64,000 nucleotides of DNA from Streptomyces virginiae (GCF_000720455.1 NZ_JOAK01000003.1:434001-498000); one strand, 5' to 3'. Counted from the first letter of the stretch, positions 25,921 through 35,259 are shown. Made by a program: numbers and translations. Notes: a model not told the origin generated them from the sequence alone.

Positions 25921-27155
25921 CCAGCCGTACGGTCATCACGGGCATCGGGGTCGTCGCCCCCAACGGCGTCGGCACCGACGCCTTCTGGAAGGCGACCCAG
26001 TCCGGCGTCAGCGTCCTGGACCGCGTCACCAGGGCGGGCTGCGAGCACCTGCCGCTGCGGGTCGCGGGCGAGGTCAGGGGCTTCGACCCCGGCGCGCTGG
26101 TCGAGGACCGCTTCCTCGTCCAGACCGACCGGTTCACCCACCACGCCCTCGCCGCGGCCGACCTCGCCCTGGAGGACGCCCGGCTCGGCCGTGCCGACTA
26201 CGAGGCCGACCCCTTCTCCTTCGGCGTCGTCACCGCCGCCGGCTCCGGCGGCGGCGAGTTCGGCCAGCGCGAACTGCAGCACCTCTGGGAGCAGGGGCCG
26301 CGGTTCGTGGGCCCGTACCAGTCGATCGCCTGGTTCTACGCCGCGAGCACCGGCCAGATCTCCATCCGCCGCGGGCTGAAGGGGCCTTGCGGGGTCGTCT
26401 GCAGCGACGAGGCGGGCGGGCTCGACGCCTTCGCGCACGCCGTCCGGGCGATCCGCCAGGGCAGCCGGGCCATGCTGGTCGGAGCGACGGAGGCGCCCCT
26501 CGCGCCGTACTCCATCGTCTGCCAGCTGGAGTACGAGGGACTGAGCACGCGCGACGACCCGGAGCGCGCCTACCGGCCGTTCACCGACCAGGCCTGCGGC
26601 TACGTCCCCGCCGAGGGCGGTGCCATGTTCGTCGTCGAGGACGAGGCCGAAGCACGCCGCCGCGGCGCCACCGTACGCGCCGTACTGGCGGGCCACGCCG
26701 CGACCTTCAGCGGCACCCGGCGGCGGGACGAGGCCGGCGAGGGGCTGGCCCAGGCTGTCCGCGGCGCCCTCCGGGAGGCCCGCTGCGCCCCCGAGGACAT
26801 CGACGTGGTCTTCGCCGACGCCCTCGGGACCCCGGAGGCCGACGCGGCCGAAGCGGCCGCGATCGTCCACGCCCTGGGCGACCACGGGCACAAGGTGCCG
26901 GTCACGGCGCCCAAGTCCGGTACCGGCCGGGCGTACTGCGCCGCGCCCGCCCTCGACACCGCGGCGGCGGTCCTCGCGCTGGAACACGGCGTCGTCCCGC
27001 CGACCCCGAACGTCTACGACGTGTGCCACGACCTCGACGTGGTGACGGGCAGCGCCCGGCCGGCGGAGCTGCGCACGGCGCTCGTGCTCAGCCGCGGCCG
27101 GATGGGGTCGAACTCCGCGCTCGTCGTCCGCAAGGGCTCCCCGGCGGACTCGTAG
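25917..27155 (+). CDS. whiE-ORFIV: Spore pigment chain-length factor (KS-beta)
   Basis: A 412-residue ketosynthase-fold protein that heterodimerises with KS-alpha and helps set chain length and start decarboxylation. The nucleophile Cys is absent: the position aligned with KS-alpha Cys170 is Glu165, in [13 protein letters not shown], whereas most antibiotic-pathway factors have Gln there. The usual KS His residues are also lost ([11 protein letters not shown] and [13 protein letters not shown]). The GTG at 25917 overlaps the KS-alpha stop, with GGAGGAGG upstream. Confidence 0.95.
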   Translation: MTSRTVITGIGVVAPNGVGTDAFWKATQSGVSVLDRVTRAGCEHLPLRVAGEVRGFDPGALVEDRFLVQTDRFTHHALAAADLALEDARLGRADYEADPFSFGVVTAAGSGGGEFGQRELQHLWEQGPRFVGPYQSIAWFYAASTGQISIRRGLKGPCGVVCSDEAGGLDAFAHAVRAIRQGSRAMLVGATEAPLAPYSIVCQLEYEGLSTRDDPERAYRPFTDQACGYVPAEGGAMFVVEDEAEARRRGATVRAVLAGHAATFSGTRRRDEAGEGLAQAVRGALREARCAPEDIDVVFADALGTPEADAAEAAAIVHALGDHGHKVPVTAPKSGTGRAYCAAPALDTAAAVLALEHGVVPPTPNVYDVCHDLDVVTGSARPAELRTALVLSRGRMGSNSALVVRKGSPADS

Positions 27156-27198
27156 TCCGCAGGACCCGAGCGGTCCCCCCAAGGAAAAGAGCATCCAC

Positions 27199-27934
<736 letters not shown>

Positions 27935-27972
27935 CGTCTCCGACGTCTCTGCAACGAAAGGCAAGCAGTCGG

Positions 27973-28314
27973 ATGAACGACACGCACCGCGCTCTCATCG
28001 TCGCCCGCATGGCGCCGGGATCGGGCCCCGACATCGCCGAGCTCTTCGCGGACTCGGACGCGGGTGAACTGCCGCACCTGGTAGGGGTCACACGCCGGAG
28101 CCTCTTCCAGTTCGGCGACGTCTACATGCACTTCATCGAGGCGGACCGGGCGCCCGGTCCGGCCATCGCCCAGGTCACCGACCACCCGGAGTTCCGCAGG
28201 CTGAGCGACCGGCTCACGGCGTACATCAGCCCGCACGACCCGGAGACCTGGCGTAGCCCGAAGGACGCCATGGCCCACGAGTTCTACCGCTGGGAGAACC
28301 CCCGCGCGAAGTGA
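27973..28314 (+). CDS. whiE-ORFVII: Spore pigment cyclase (TcmI-like)
   Basis: A 113-residue polyketide cyclase of the TcmI/WhiE ORFVII family, a dimeric ferredoxin-like fold that closes later rings. The conserved HRALIVARM, VGVTRRSLFQFGDVYMHFIEA and FYRWENP segments are present. The ATG at 27973 is preceded by AAAGGCAAGC. It is the last gene of the operon; a strong terminator begins 15 bases after the stop. Confidence 0.94.
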   Translation: MNDTHRALIVARMAPGSGPDIAELFADSDAGELPHLVGVTRRSLFQFGDVYMHFIEADRAPGPAIAQVTDHPEFRRLSDRLTAYISPHDPETWRSPKDAMAHEFYRWENPRAK

Positions 28315-28328
28315 CCCGGCGGCCCGGA

Positions 28329-28360
28329 CGGGACCCGCACACCGGCGTGTGCGGGTCCCG
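28329..28360 (+). terminator. Hairpin terminator of the whiE-type operon, 14-bp stem
   Basis: Positions 28329-28342 and 28347-28360 pair perfectly with a 4-base loop (cggc). It lies 15 bases after the cyclase stop and closes the ORFI-VII transcript. Confidence 0.88.
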
Positions 28361-28400
28361 CCGCGCGTCGTCCGCCCCGGTGCGACCGCGGGCCCGGGAG

Positions 28401-28440
28401 CCGAGAACCGAAGCCGAGAGCCGAAGCCGAGAGCCGAGAG
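28401..28440. repeat. Three 13-bp tandem repeats
   Basis: Units begin at 28401, 28414 and 28427 (consensus ccgagagccgaag) and differ by one or two bases. They form most of the leader just before the ribosome site (AGGAG) of the FMN reductase gene. Confidence 0.75.
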
Positions 28441-28451
28441 CAGGAGACGGC

Positions 28452-29159
28452 ATGAACCCGACAGACCCCGACCACTTCCCGACGGATCCGGGCCGTCCGC
28501 AGGACGGGGAGCACCCCCGTACCTCGTTGCGCGTGCTCGTCCTGTCCGGGTCCTCCCGGACCGGCTCGGTCAACGTCCGGCTCGCGGCCCTCGTCACCGC
28601 GATGGTGCGCGAGGCCGGGGCCGTGGCGGAACCCGTCACCCTCCGCGACTTCCCCATGCCCCCGTACGACGGCGACGCCGAAGCCGGCGAAGGGCTGCCC
28701 GAGGGCGCGCTGGCTCTGTGCCGCCGGATCGAGGCCGCACAGGCGCTGATCATCGCCTCGCCCGAGTACAACGCCTCCGTGCCGGGCGTCCTGAAGAACG
28801 CCGTCGACTGGGTGTCCCGCTACCGGCCGCAGCCCTTCAAGGACAAGCAGACCCTGCTGGTGTCGGCCTCGCCCTCGATGGTGGGCGGCAACCGCGGACT
28901 GTGGGCCCTGCGCGTGCCCCTCGAACACCTCGGCGCCCGCGTCTACCCCGACATGTTCAGCCTGGCGGGCGCCCACCAGGCCTTCGCCGAGGACGGCACC
29001 CTCTCCGACCCGGGTCTCGCCGAACGGCTGTCGGCGACGATCGGCTCGTTCCTCGACCTCGTCGAGGCGGACACGCGCTACCTGTGCCTCCAGCGCCGGT
29101 GGTACGAGTTCCTGGGTGATCGCACCGACGCCCCGGTCACCTCGCGCGCCCAGGACTGA
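28452..29159 (+). CDS. NADPH-dependent FMN reductase family protein
   Basis: A 235-residue flavodoxin-fold oxidoreductase. The FMN phosphate loop is LSGSSRTGSVN near residues 32-42, and the SPEYNASVPGVLKNAVDW signature near 103-120 is typical of NADPH-dependent FMN/azo/chromate reductases. It may supply reduced flavin or reduce quinones. The ATG at 28452 has AGGAG upstream. It lies beyond the pigment operon terminator, so it is a separate unit, although a redox link to the pigment hydroxylase cannot be excluded. Confidence 0.92.
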   Translation: MNPTDPDHFPTDPGRPQDGEHPRTSLRVLVLSGSSRTGSVNVRLAALVTAMVREAGAVAEPVTLRDFPMPPYDGDAEAGEGLPEGALALCRRIEAAQALIIASPEYNASVPGVLKNAVDWVSRYRPQPFKDKQTLLVSASPSMVGGNRGLWALRVPLEHLGARVYPDMFSLAGAHQAFAEDGTLSDPGLAERLSATIGSFLDLVEADTRYLCLQRRWYEFLGDRTDAPVTSRAQD

Positions 29160-29223
29160 TCATCATCGGCCACGAGGGGTGAGCTATGTTTGAGCGCGAG
29201 TGACGTGAGAAGGAGGCCCTCCG

Positions 29224-30144
29224 GTGTCATCGGGGCAGCAGGCACGCGCACAAGCGGCTGCGATCACGCCGAGCGGTCAGTCGGCCGAGGAGCCGGTCCG
29301 ACCTCCGGCCGACCGGCTCCTCGCGCTCTTCGACGGCCGCCGCCTGTCCCCGGGCCAGCGGCGCATCGCGCAGTACCTGATCGACCACCTCACCGAGGCC
29401 GCTTTCCTCTCGATCACCGAACTCGCCGAACGGGTGGGTGTCAGCCAGCCCTCCGTGACCCGCTTCGCGTCCTCCCTCGGCTTCAGCGGCTACCCGGCCC
29501 TGCGCGACGTGCTCCAGCCGATCGCGCTCAGCGCCGTGGCAGGCGCGCCGGACACCCGTGAGCAGATCCGCCGCAACGAGCTCCAGGCGGCCGTCGACGC
29601 GGAGATCGAGAACCTGGAGAACGTGCGCCGGCTGCTCGCCGACACCAACCAGGTCCTGGACATCGGCCGCGAGCTGGCCGCCTCGGTGCCGCTGACCGTC
29701 CTCGGGCTGCGGATCTCGGTCTCCCTGGCGGAGTACTTCGCCTACGCCGCCCGACGCATCCACCCCGACGTCCGCCTGGTGACGCGCGGCGGCAGCGTCG
29801 CCTTCGACGCGCTGCTCCAGTCCAGGGCGGCCGGCGGGACCTGGGTCCTGGCGTTCGCCATGCCGCGGCACGCCAAGGAGACCCTGTCCGCCGTCCGGGC
29901 CGCCCGCAGCACGGGACTGCGCGTGGTCCTGATCACGGATCCCACCCTCGGGCCCCTGGTGGACGAGGCCGACGTGGCCCTGACGGCGGCGACCGGTTCC
30001 CGCCTGGTGTTCGACTCCTACGCGGCCCCCGGGATGCTGTCGGCGGCCCTGCTGCAGGCGATGGCGGACGCGGATCCCGAGCGGACCCAGGCCCGTCTGG
30101 AGGACTACGAGCACGTGGCGGACCAGCACGGCTTCTTCCTGTAG
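29224..30144 (+). CDS. MurR/RpiR family transcriptional regulator
   Basis: A 306-residue regulator. The N-terminal RpiR helix-turn-helix (about residues 30-105) includes FLSITELAERVGVSQPSVTR and FASSLGFSGYPALR; the C-terminal SIS domain (about 140-280) would bind a phosphosugar (TWVLAFAMPRHAKETLSAV and VVLITD). The GTG at 29224 has an excellent AAGGAGG. No sugar genes adjoin it. An AT-rich palindrome 56 bases downstream could be a target. Confidence 0.93.
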   Translation: MSSGQQARAQAAAITPSGQSAEEPVRPPADRLLALFDGRRLSPGQRRIAQYLIDHLTEAAFLSITELAERVGVSQPSVTRFASSLGFSGYPALRDVLQPIALSAVAGAPDTREQIRRNELQAAVDAEIENLENVRRLLADTNQVLDIGRELAASVPLTVLGLRISVSLAEYFAYAARRIHPDVRLVTRGGSVAFDALLQSRAAGGTWVLAFAMPRHAKETLSAVRAARSTGLRVVLITDPTLGPLVDEADVALTAATGSRLVFDSYAAPGMLSAALLQAMADADPERTQARLEDYEHVADQHGFFL

Positions 30145-30200
30145 CGCTTCCTAGAGGCTGCCCGCCGACTTCACCAGGCGATATTCAGCCTTCGAGGTGC

Positions 30201-30240
30201 ATGAAATTTTTCATACCCTTGCTTACTCGACGGTATATAT
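30201..30240 (+). promoter_or_regulatory. AT-rich palindrome overlapping a likely promoter
   Basis: ATGAAA at 30201-30206 and TTTCAT at 30209-30214 form an inverted repeat with a 2-base spacer, similar in style to RpiR-family operators (TGAAA..TTTCA). A TTCATA (30210-30215), 18-base spacer and TATATA (30234-30239) make a plausible promoter that the palindrome would block. The rest of the 30145-30482 gap shows no gene. Confidence 0.5.
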
Positions 30241-30482
30241 GTTTACTGACGACGGCGCTCCTGATCCACCAAGATGCCAAGGAGGACGACCCCACGTCCT
30301 CTCGAACGCACCGCGGTACGACGAACCTCCTCCTCACGTCGCGACCGCGGGTCGAGTCCAGGCTTTCGGATCCTGCAGAGCGCCCTTGGCGGCCTCGGTC
30401 AACCCCTGGGCCGAGGCCGCCCCTCATACGTCTCGACAGAACGTCTCGATCAGAGCTTCGACACCCCTCGGAAGTGACGAGA

Positions 30483-30869
30483 ATGCCCCAGACGGCCATG
30501 TTTACGCTCAGCCCGGACTGGCCCATGCAGGTCAAGGCGCCCGGTACGCACGACTGGGAGCGGACGGCCACCCGATGGCTGCGGGACCTGCTCCCGGCCC
30601 GCTACGGCGGGTACCTGACGCTGACCCGTCACCACGCACTCCTCGCCCGGCACGTCCAGCTCCAGCTCCAGCACGAGATGCGGGCGGTACGGGCGGCCCT
30701 GCAGACCAGCCGCGCCGAGCTGCCCATGATGGGCATCGCCGAGTCGGTCATCGAGAACTCGATCAGGATGTACGCCCTGGAGCTCGAGCAGCTGAGCCGC
30801 CTCGCCCGTGGCGTACGGCTCGTCTCGGACGCGCTCCTGGTGGGCACCCCCGCACAGCGCCGGCGCTGA
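30483..30869 (+). CDS. Conserved hypothetical protein, helical
   Basis: A 128-residue soluble protein. An N-terminal segment (MFTLSPDWPMQVKAPGTHDWERTA) is followed by helices rich in Arg, Leu and Glu (LLARHVQLQLQHEMRAVRAAL; ENSIRMYALELEQLSRLARGV), suggesting a helical bundle. I do not recognise the family. The ATG at 30483 has GGAAG upstream; in-frame extension to 30201 would cross the AT-rich promoter region and is unlikely. It is convergent with the Fic-like gene. Confidence 0.72.
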   Translation: MPQTAMFTLSPDWPMQVKAPGTHDWERTATRWLRDLLPARYGGYLTLTRHHALLARHVQLQLQHEMRAVRAALQTSRAELPMMGIAESVIENSIRMYALELEQLSRLARGVRLVSDALLVGTPAQRRR

Positions 30870-30896
30870 CCGGCGGCACGGGGAGCCCGCGGACCC

Positions 30897-31271
30897 TCAG
30901 GCCGGCTGCCACGAGCGCAGCCGGGCGGCGACGTCGAAGACGCTGACGCGCAGCATGCGGATGTCGGTGACCAGGTCGCGCCACTGCTCGTAGGAGGCCT
31001 CCACCGCCTTCCCGGAGGCCTCGATGTAGGCGACGGCGACCCCGTAGGCGAAGTACTCGTTCGAGGTGGGCAGCGGCCGGAGCAGCACGATCGCGTCGAG
31101 CAGGGCGGCCGCGCGCCAGTAGGCGTCGGGGGCGTCCACTTCCAGGCTGGGCGTGTTGACCCGGTGCCGGGCCACGGCGGCGACCAGGGCGGAGTGGTCG
31201 GCCACCTCCACGTCCTTGAACAGCGCCTCCTGCCGCTCCAGCAACCAGCGGTGATCGATGTGCAGTTCCAC
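30897..31271 (-). CDS. Fic/Doc-like protein without a Fic motif
   Basis: A 124-residue protein resembling short actinobacterial proteins labelled Fic-family toxin component: an N-terminal HIDHRWLL start, LVAAVARHRVNTPSLE, YWRAAALLDAIVLLRPLPTSNEYFAYGVAVAYIEASG and a helical tail. The catalytic HxFxDGNxR motif is missing; the equivalent stretch reads LPTSNEYFAYG. AMP-transfer activity is therefore unlikely. It starts at a GTG with a weak ribosome site. No antitoxin-like gene is adjacent. Confidence 0.7.
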   Translation of the reverse strand: MELHIDHRWLLERQEALFKDVEVADHSALVAAVARHRVNTPSLEVDAPDAYWRAAALLDAIVLLRPLPTSNEYFAYGVAVAYIEASGKAVEASYEQWRDLVTDIRMLRVSVFDVAARLRSWQPA

Positions 31272-31393
31272 GCGTCCGAGTATCCCCGTCCCGGAGCCGG
31301 CCGTGGGGCTTTTCGGAACGGGCGGTCGAGGGCGGAGGCGTCCGTAGGGCCGCGCCGGAGCGCGTGCCCGCGAGATAGGACCGCGCAGAGAGG

Positions 31394-31435
31394 TTCCGCA
31401 GCGGGACTTTGCCTCCTACGGTCTGTGCAGCACAG
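31394..31435 (+). promoter_or_regulatory. Possible promoter with palindrome at the start site
   Basis: TTCCGC (31394-31399), a 17-base spacer and TACGGT (31417-31422) form a plausible promoter. A 13-base palindrome CTGTGC-A-GCACAG (31423-31435) covers the expected transcription start, upstream of the AGGAGG of the next gene. Confidence 0.4.
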
Positions 31436-31455
31436 TTCCGGGACCAGGAGGCAGC

Positions 31456-31968
31456 GTGAAGCGCGAGATCGACATCGACATCGACCAGCTGGTGACGGCG
31501 ATGCAGGCGGTCGACGAGGCGGGGCGGCTCTTCGAGGAGGCGCTCGCCGTGTACGAGACGCGCGGCCTCAAGCGCACCAGCGACGATTTCAAGGTGGCGG
31601 GCGGCACCGTGCAGACACTTCAGGGCGCCGAGGAGATGGCCCTGGGCACCCGCAAGTTCCTCGCCGAACTCGCGCTGATCCTCGGCTACGCGACCGCGGG
31701 CGTCGAGGACCGCGTGGCCGCCCGGCCGGCGATCGCCCGCGCCGGATTCGCCGGCATCGGCGGCGGTGGGGCGCGGATGGCGCGCCCGCTGCTCGACCCC
31801 ACGCTGCGGGGCCTGGAGCTGCTCCTCGGCGTCGACTTCTTCGAGCCCGCCTTCAAGGCCGAGATAGAGGAGGTCGTCCGGGCCGAGAAGGCGACCTACC
31901 CCGACCCCTCCACGTTCCGCATCCGCGCGTCGGCCGACCGCGCCGCCACCGTCGGCCGAACGCGCTGA
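31456..31968 (+). CDS. Hypothetical protein
   Basis: A 170-residue protein of unknown family. It begins with alternating basic and acidic residues (KREIDIDIDQL) and a helix (AMQAVDEAGRLFEEALAVYE); a Gly/Ala-rich middle segment (ARAGFAGIGGGGARMARP) precedes an acidic helix. No clear signal peptide or membrane helix. The GTG at 31456 is well supported by AGGAGG seven bases upstream. It stands alone on its transcript. Confidence 0.75.
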   Translation: MKREIDIDIDQLVTAMQAVDEAGRLFEEALAVYETRGLKRTSDDFKVAGGTVQTLQGAEEMALGTRKFLAELALILGYATAGVEDRVAARPAIARAGFAGIGGGGARMARPLLDPTLRGLELLLGVDFFEPAFKAEIEEVVRAEKATYPDPSTFRIRASADRAATVGRTR

Positions 31969-32011
31969 CTCCCGGGATGCCGGACCGGGCCGGTCCGGCG
32001 AGGCTGGGGGT

Positions 32012-32260
32012 ATGCATCATGCGCCCGTCGTCGTGCACCGCATCTTCCCGTCGGGAGGCCGGCAGGTGACCCTGCGGACCGCCAACCGGGAGGAGCCCCT
32101 CGGCCTGGCCCGCTCGGACGCGGACCTCATCGAGTTCCTGCGACGGGCGGGCATGCCGGACCCCGACGACGTCGTCCTCGGCAGCACCGAACTGGTGGAG
32201 TGGGAGTCGGACACCCCGCACGTCTACGAGGCCGACCCGCCGACCGAGGACCTCCCCTGA
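32012..32260 (+). CDS. Small acidic hypothetical protein
   Basis: An 82-residue protein, acidic towards the C-terminus (ELVEWESDTPHVYEADPPTEDLP), with an N-terminal beta stretch (VVVHRIFPSGGRQVTLR) and a helix (SDADLIEFLRRAGM). Composition is natural and third positions are GC-rich. Function unknown. It begins 43 bases after the preceding gene and may share its transcript. Confidence 0.7.
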   Translation: MHHAPVVVHRIFPSGGRQVTLRTANREEPLGLARSDADLIEFLRRAGMPDPDDVVLGSTELVEWESDTPHVYEADPPTEDLP

Positions 32261-32332
32261 ACCTGTCGCCCCGTGGCGCCCGGTGCCTACACTCCCTCCG
32301 GCGAGTGGAGACGATCACCCGGAGGGGGAACA

Positions 32333-32839
32333 GTGGGCGAGCGCCGGTGGAGCCTGGAGGAACACATCGTGGTGGACGCCGCCCCCGCGGACGTCCACCG
32401 CGTGGTGGCCGACCTGCGCAACATGGGCCGCTGGAGCCCCGAATGCCGGCGGGTGTGGGTGCCGCGGCCACCGGCCCGCCCCGGAAGCCGGTTCGTGGGG
32501 CTCAACCGCAGGGGGCCCTTCATCTGGTTCACCGTGGGCCGGATCAAGGTGCTGCGCGCCCCCGAGGCATCGGACGGATCGGGTGAATTCACCTTCGACG
32601 TCGGCGTCTTCGGGCTGCCCATCGCCCGGTGGGGATACCGCTGCGAGGCGGAGGGCGCCGGCACCCGCGTCACGGAAACCTGGCAGGACCTGCGCACCGG
32701 CCGCGGATCCCGGCTGACCGAGCTGCTCGGCACGGTGTTCGCGGGTACCTCCCCGCAACGCCGCATCGAGGTCAACCGGGCCGGGATGCGCACCACGCTG
32801 GCCCGTCTCGCGGCCGGTTGGGACCGCAGCAGAGCCTGA
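32333..32839 (+). CDS. SRPBCC family protein
   Basis: A 168-residue START-like (polyketide cyclase/dehydratase superfamily) protein. The pattern HIVVDAAPADVHRVVADLRNMGRWSPEC opens the fold, followed by beta strands (SGEFTFDVGVFG, YRCEAEGAGTRVTETW) and a long C-terminal helix. These proteins bind hydrophobic ligands. This one is remote from the whiE cyclases and not obviously related to pigment. The GTG at 32333 has GGAGGGGG upstream. Confidence 0.85.
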   Translation: MGERRWSLEEHIVVDAAPADVHRVVADLRNMGRWSPECRRVWVPRPPARPGSRFVGLNRRGPFIWFTVGRIKVLRAPEASDGSGEFTFDVGVFGLPIARWGYRCEAEGAGTRVTETWQDLRTGRGSRLTELLGTVFAGTSPQRRIEVNRAGMRTTLARLAAGWDRSRA

Positions 32840-32850
32840 CCGGGGACCGG

Positions 32851-33141
32851 TCAGGCCGTGCCGTCCTTGAGGGGGCGGCCGAACTGCTCGTCCAGGACGG
32901 ACAGCCGCCGCCAGTACTCGTCCTCGTCGATCTCGCCGGAGGCGAAGCGCCGCCCCAGGACCGCGATCGGGGAGTTCTCGCCGTACGCCGCCGCGCGCGC
33001 CTGCCACGGTCCCCGGCGTCCGCGCCACACGGTGCGGCGCAGCACGGTCACGACGCCGACGACCACCGCCGCCCAGACCAGCGGGACGAACAGGATCCAC
33101 GGGCCGGGCCCGTCGTACGCGAGGGTGGTGAAGGTGTTCAT
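32851..33141 (-). CDS. SHOCT domain membrane protein
   Basis: A 96-residue protein with one transmembrane helix (about residues 14-35, WILFVPLVWAAVVVGVVTVL), a basic cytoplasmic linker, and a C-terminal SHOCT module (IAVLGRRFASGEIDEDEYWRRLSVL, about 60-85), an oligomerisation motif often at the end of small membrane proteins. The ATG at 33141 has GAGGAG ten bases upstream; an ATG nine bases earlier is too close to that site. Convergent with the SRPBCC gene. Confidence 0.84.
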   Translation of the reverse strand: MNTFTTLAYDGPGPWILFVPLVWAAVVVGVVTVLRRTVWRGRRGPWQARAAAYGENSPIAVLGRRFASGEIDEDEYWRRLSVLDEQFGRPLKDGTA

Positions 33142-33298
33142 CCCGGTCATCTCCTCATCGAGCAAGGCGGTTTCGTCCTGCTTCGAGAGTGGCCCGGGAG
33201 GAGCGCCGGGGCGTCGTCCGGCCGGAGGCACCGCAGGTACTTCCGCCGGAGTACGGATCGGGGGCGCGGGGGGATCGGCGGGCGCGGGCGGGTGTGCC

Positions 33299-33964
33299 TC
33301 AGCCGAGCCAGCCGGGGCGCACCAGCCCGGACTCGTAGGCCAGCACCACCAGCTGGGCTCGGTCCCGGGCGCCGAGTTTGACCATGGCCCGGCTCACGTG
33401 CGTCTTCGCGGTGAGCGGGCTGACCACCAGACGGCGGGCGATCTCCTCGTTGGACAGGCCCATGCCCACCAGGGCCATCACCTCCCGTTCCCGCTCGGTG
33501 AGCCGCTCCAGCCCCGCCGCCGCGGCCGGCCGCTTGGAACGGGCGGCGAACTCCGCGATCAGGCGCCGGGTGACGCCGGGGGACAGCAGTGCGTCCCCTT
33601 TCACCACCGCCCGGACCGCCCGGAGCAGCTCCTCCGGCTCGGTGTCCTTCACCAGGAACCCCGAGGCCCCGGACCGGATCGCCTCGAAGACGTACTCGTC
33701 GAGCTCGAAGGTGGTCAGCATGACCACCCTTACCCCGCCGAGCGCCTCGTCCTCGGTGATCCTGCGGGTCGCGGCGAGCCCGTCCAGGACCGGCATCCGG
33801 ATGTCCATGAGCACGACGTCGGGCCGCAGCCGCCGCACCAGCCGCGCCGCCTCGTCGCCGTCGCCCGCCTCACCCGCCACCTCGATGTCGGGCTGCGCCT
33901 CCAGCAGGGCGCGGAACCCGGCCCGCACCAGCAGCTGGTCGTCGGCGAGCACCACACGGATCAC
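33299..33964 (-). CDS. NarL/LuxR-family response regulator
   Basis: A 221-residue two-component response regulator. The receiver domain has acidic residues at Asp8/Asp9 and phospho-acceptor Asp54 (VVLMDIRMPVLDG), with a conserved Lys in FLVKDTEPEEL. The LuxR-type helix-turn-helix is at about 150-210 (LTEREREVMALVGMGLSNEE). Its GTG start overlaps the sensor kinase stop by four bases, so the pair is coupled and should act together. Targets unknown; direct repeats upstream of the kinase are candidates. Confidence 0.94.
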   Translation of the reverse strand: MIRVVLADDQLLVRAGFRALLEAQPDIEVAGEAGDGDEAARLVRRLRPDVVLMDIRMPVLDGLAATRRITEDEALGGVRVVMLTTFELDEYVFEAIRSGASGFLVKDTEPEELLRAVRAVVKGDALLSPGVTRRLIAEFAARSKRPAAAAGLERLTEREREVMALVGMGLSNEEIARRLVVSPLTAKTHVSRAMVKLGARDRAQLVVLAYESGLVRPGWLG

Positions 33965-35166
33965 GGCGCCTCCCCGGGAGCGGCGGCCTTCACCGGGAGG
34001 GTGGCCGTCACCCGGAAGCCGCCCTCCGGGCGGGGACCGGCCTCCACCGTGCCGCCCAGGGCCGCCGCCCGCTCGCGCATGCCGACGAGGCCGCTGCCGC
34101 TGCCGTCCGAGCCGCCACCGGTGGCCGGGCCGTCGTCGTCCACGCACAACTCCAGCAGGCGCGGCCGCCATCCGAGGCGGACCCGGGCGGTGCGCGCCGC
34201 GGAGTGCCGCATGACGTTGGTCAGCGCCTCCTGAAGGATGCGGAAGGCTGCGAGGTCCACCCCGGGAGGCAGCGCCGACGCCCGCCCCTCGGCCGTGACC
34301 TCCACCCGGAGCCCGGCCGCCTCCGCCTGCTCGACGAGCTCGGGGAGCCGGTCGAGCCCGGGCGCGGGCGTCCGGGGAGCCTCGCCGGGGGAGCGGAGGG
34401 TGTCGAGGACCTGCCGGACCTCGCCCAGCGCCTCCTTGCTGGCCGCCTTGATGGTGGACAGCGCGCTCCGGGCCTGCTCGGGATCGGAGTCCAGCAGGGC
34501 CAGGCCCACACCCGCCTGGACGTTGATCAGCGAGATGCTGTGGGCCAGTACGTCGTGCAGCTCGCGGGCGATGCGCAGCCGCTCCTCGTCCACCCGGCGC
34601 CTGGCGGCCGCCGCCCGCTCGGAGCGCTCGCGGGCCCACTGCTCCCGGCGTACGCGGACCAGCTCGGAGACGGCCAGCACCGCGAGCACCCATGCCGTGA
34701 CGCCCACCTCCTGCGCCCAGGGCGTCGGCCCGTCCCCGGGCGGCGGGAGCCACCGGTACAGCCAGTGGCCGATGAGCAGATGCCCGGCCCAGAGCAGCCC
34801 GACGGCTCCCCACGCGGCCCGGCGCCGCCCGGCGACCACGGCGGCGAAGCAGGCCAGGGCGAGGCTGAGGAACACGGGACCGTAGGGATAGCCGCAGGCG
34901 ACGTAGACCAGGGTGACGACGCTGACGCCATAGGCCACGGCCGTCGGATACCGGTGCCGCACCACGAGCAGGGCGGGCCCGACGAGCAGCAGGAGCCGCG
35001 CGAACCCGTCCAGGGCCACCCGCCCGCTCTGGGCGTGCGCGGCCCACCCGGCGCCGATTTGCGTGAAGACCGCGACGAGCAGCGCGGAGCGCCAGGCCGG
35101 GCCCCGCCCGGCCCGCTCCACCCAGTGCCGCCATGGGGGACCCGGGCGCTCGCGCAGCTCTTCCAT
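33961..35166 (-). CDS. Sensor histidine kinase (HisKA_3, NarL type)
   Basis: A 401-residue membrane sensor kinase. Five or six hydrophobic segments fill residues about 25-170, with little extracellular loop, so it may sense within the membrane. The dimerisation helix holds phospho-acceptor His204 (RELHDVLAHS), and the HATPase domain (about 290-400) has FRILQEALTNVMRHS, CVDDDGP and GSGLVGMRERAAALGG. It is translated together with the downstream regulator. The ATG is at 35166. Confidence 0.93.
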   Translation of the reverse strand: MEELRERPGPPWRHWVERAGRGPAWRSALLVAVFTQIGAGWAAHAQSGRVALDGFARLLLLVGPALLVVRHRYPTAVAYGVSVVTLVYVACGYPYGPVFLSLALACFAAVVAGRRRAAWGAVGLLWAGHLLIGHWLYRWLPPPGDGPTPWAQEVGVTAWVLAVLAVSELVRVRREQWARERSERAAAARRRVDEERLRIARELHDVLAHSISLINVQAGVGLALLDSDPEQARSALSTIKAASKEALGEVRQVLDTLRSPGEAPRTPAPGLDRLPELVEQAEAAGLRVEVTAEGRASALPPGVDLAAFRILQEALTNVMRHSAARTARVRLGWRPRLLELCVDDDGPATGGGSDGSGSGLVGMRERAAALGGTVEAGPRPEGGFRVTATLPVKAAAPGEAP

Positions 35167-35259
35167 ACGGCCACGCTATGCCGCACCCGCCGTCACCCGC
35201 GTCACCCCCGCGTAGCGTTTCCGGCGTACTCCCCACGTAGTACCCGTATGACGTCTCTC

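Noticed and set aside
30185..30571. Minus-strand open frame across the AT-rich gap
   Set aside because: Composition is not protein-like, there is no ribosome site, and it runs antisense to the better supported gene at 30483.
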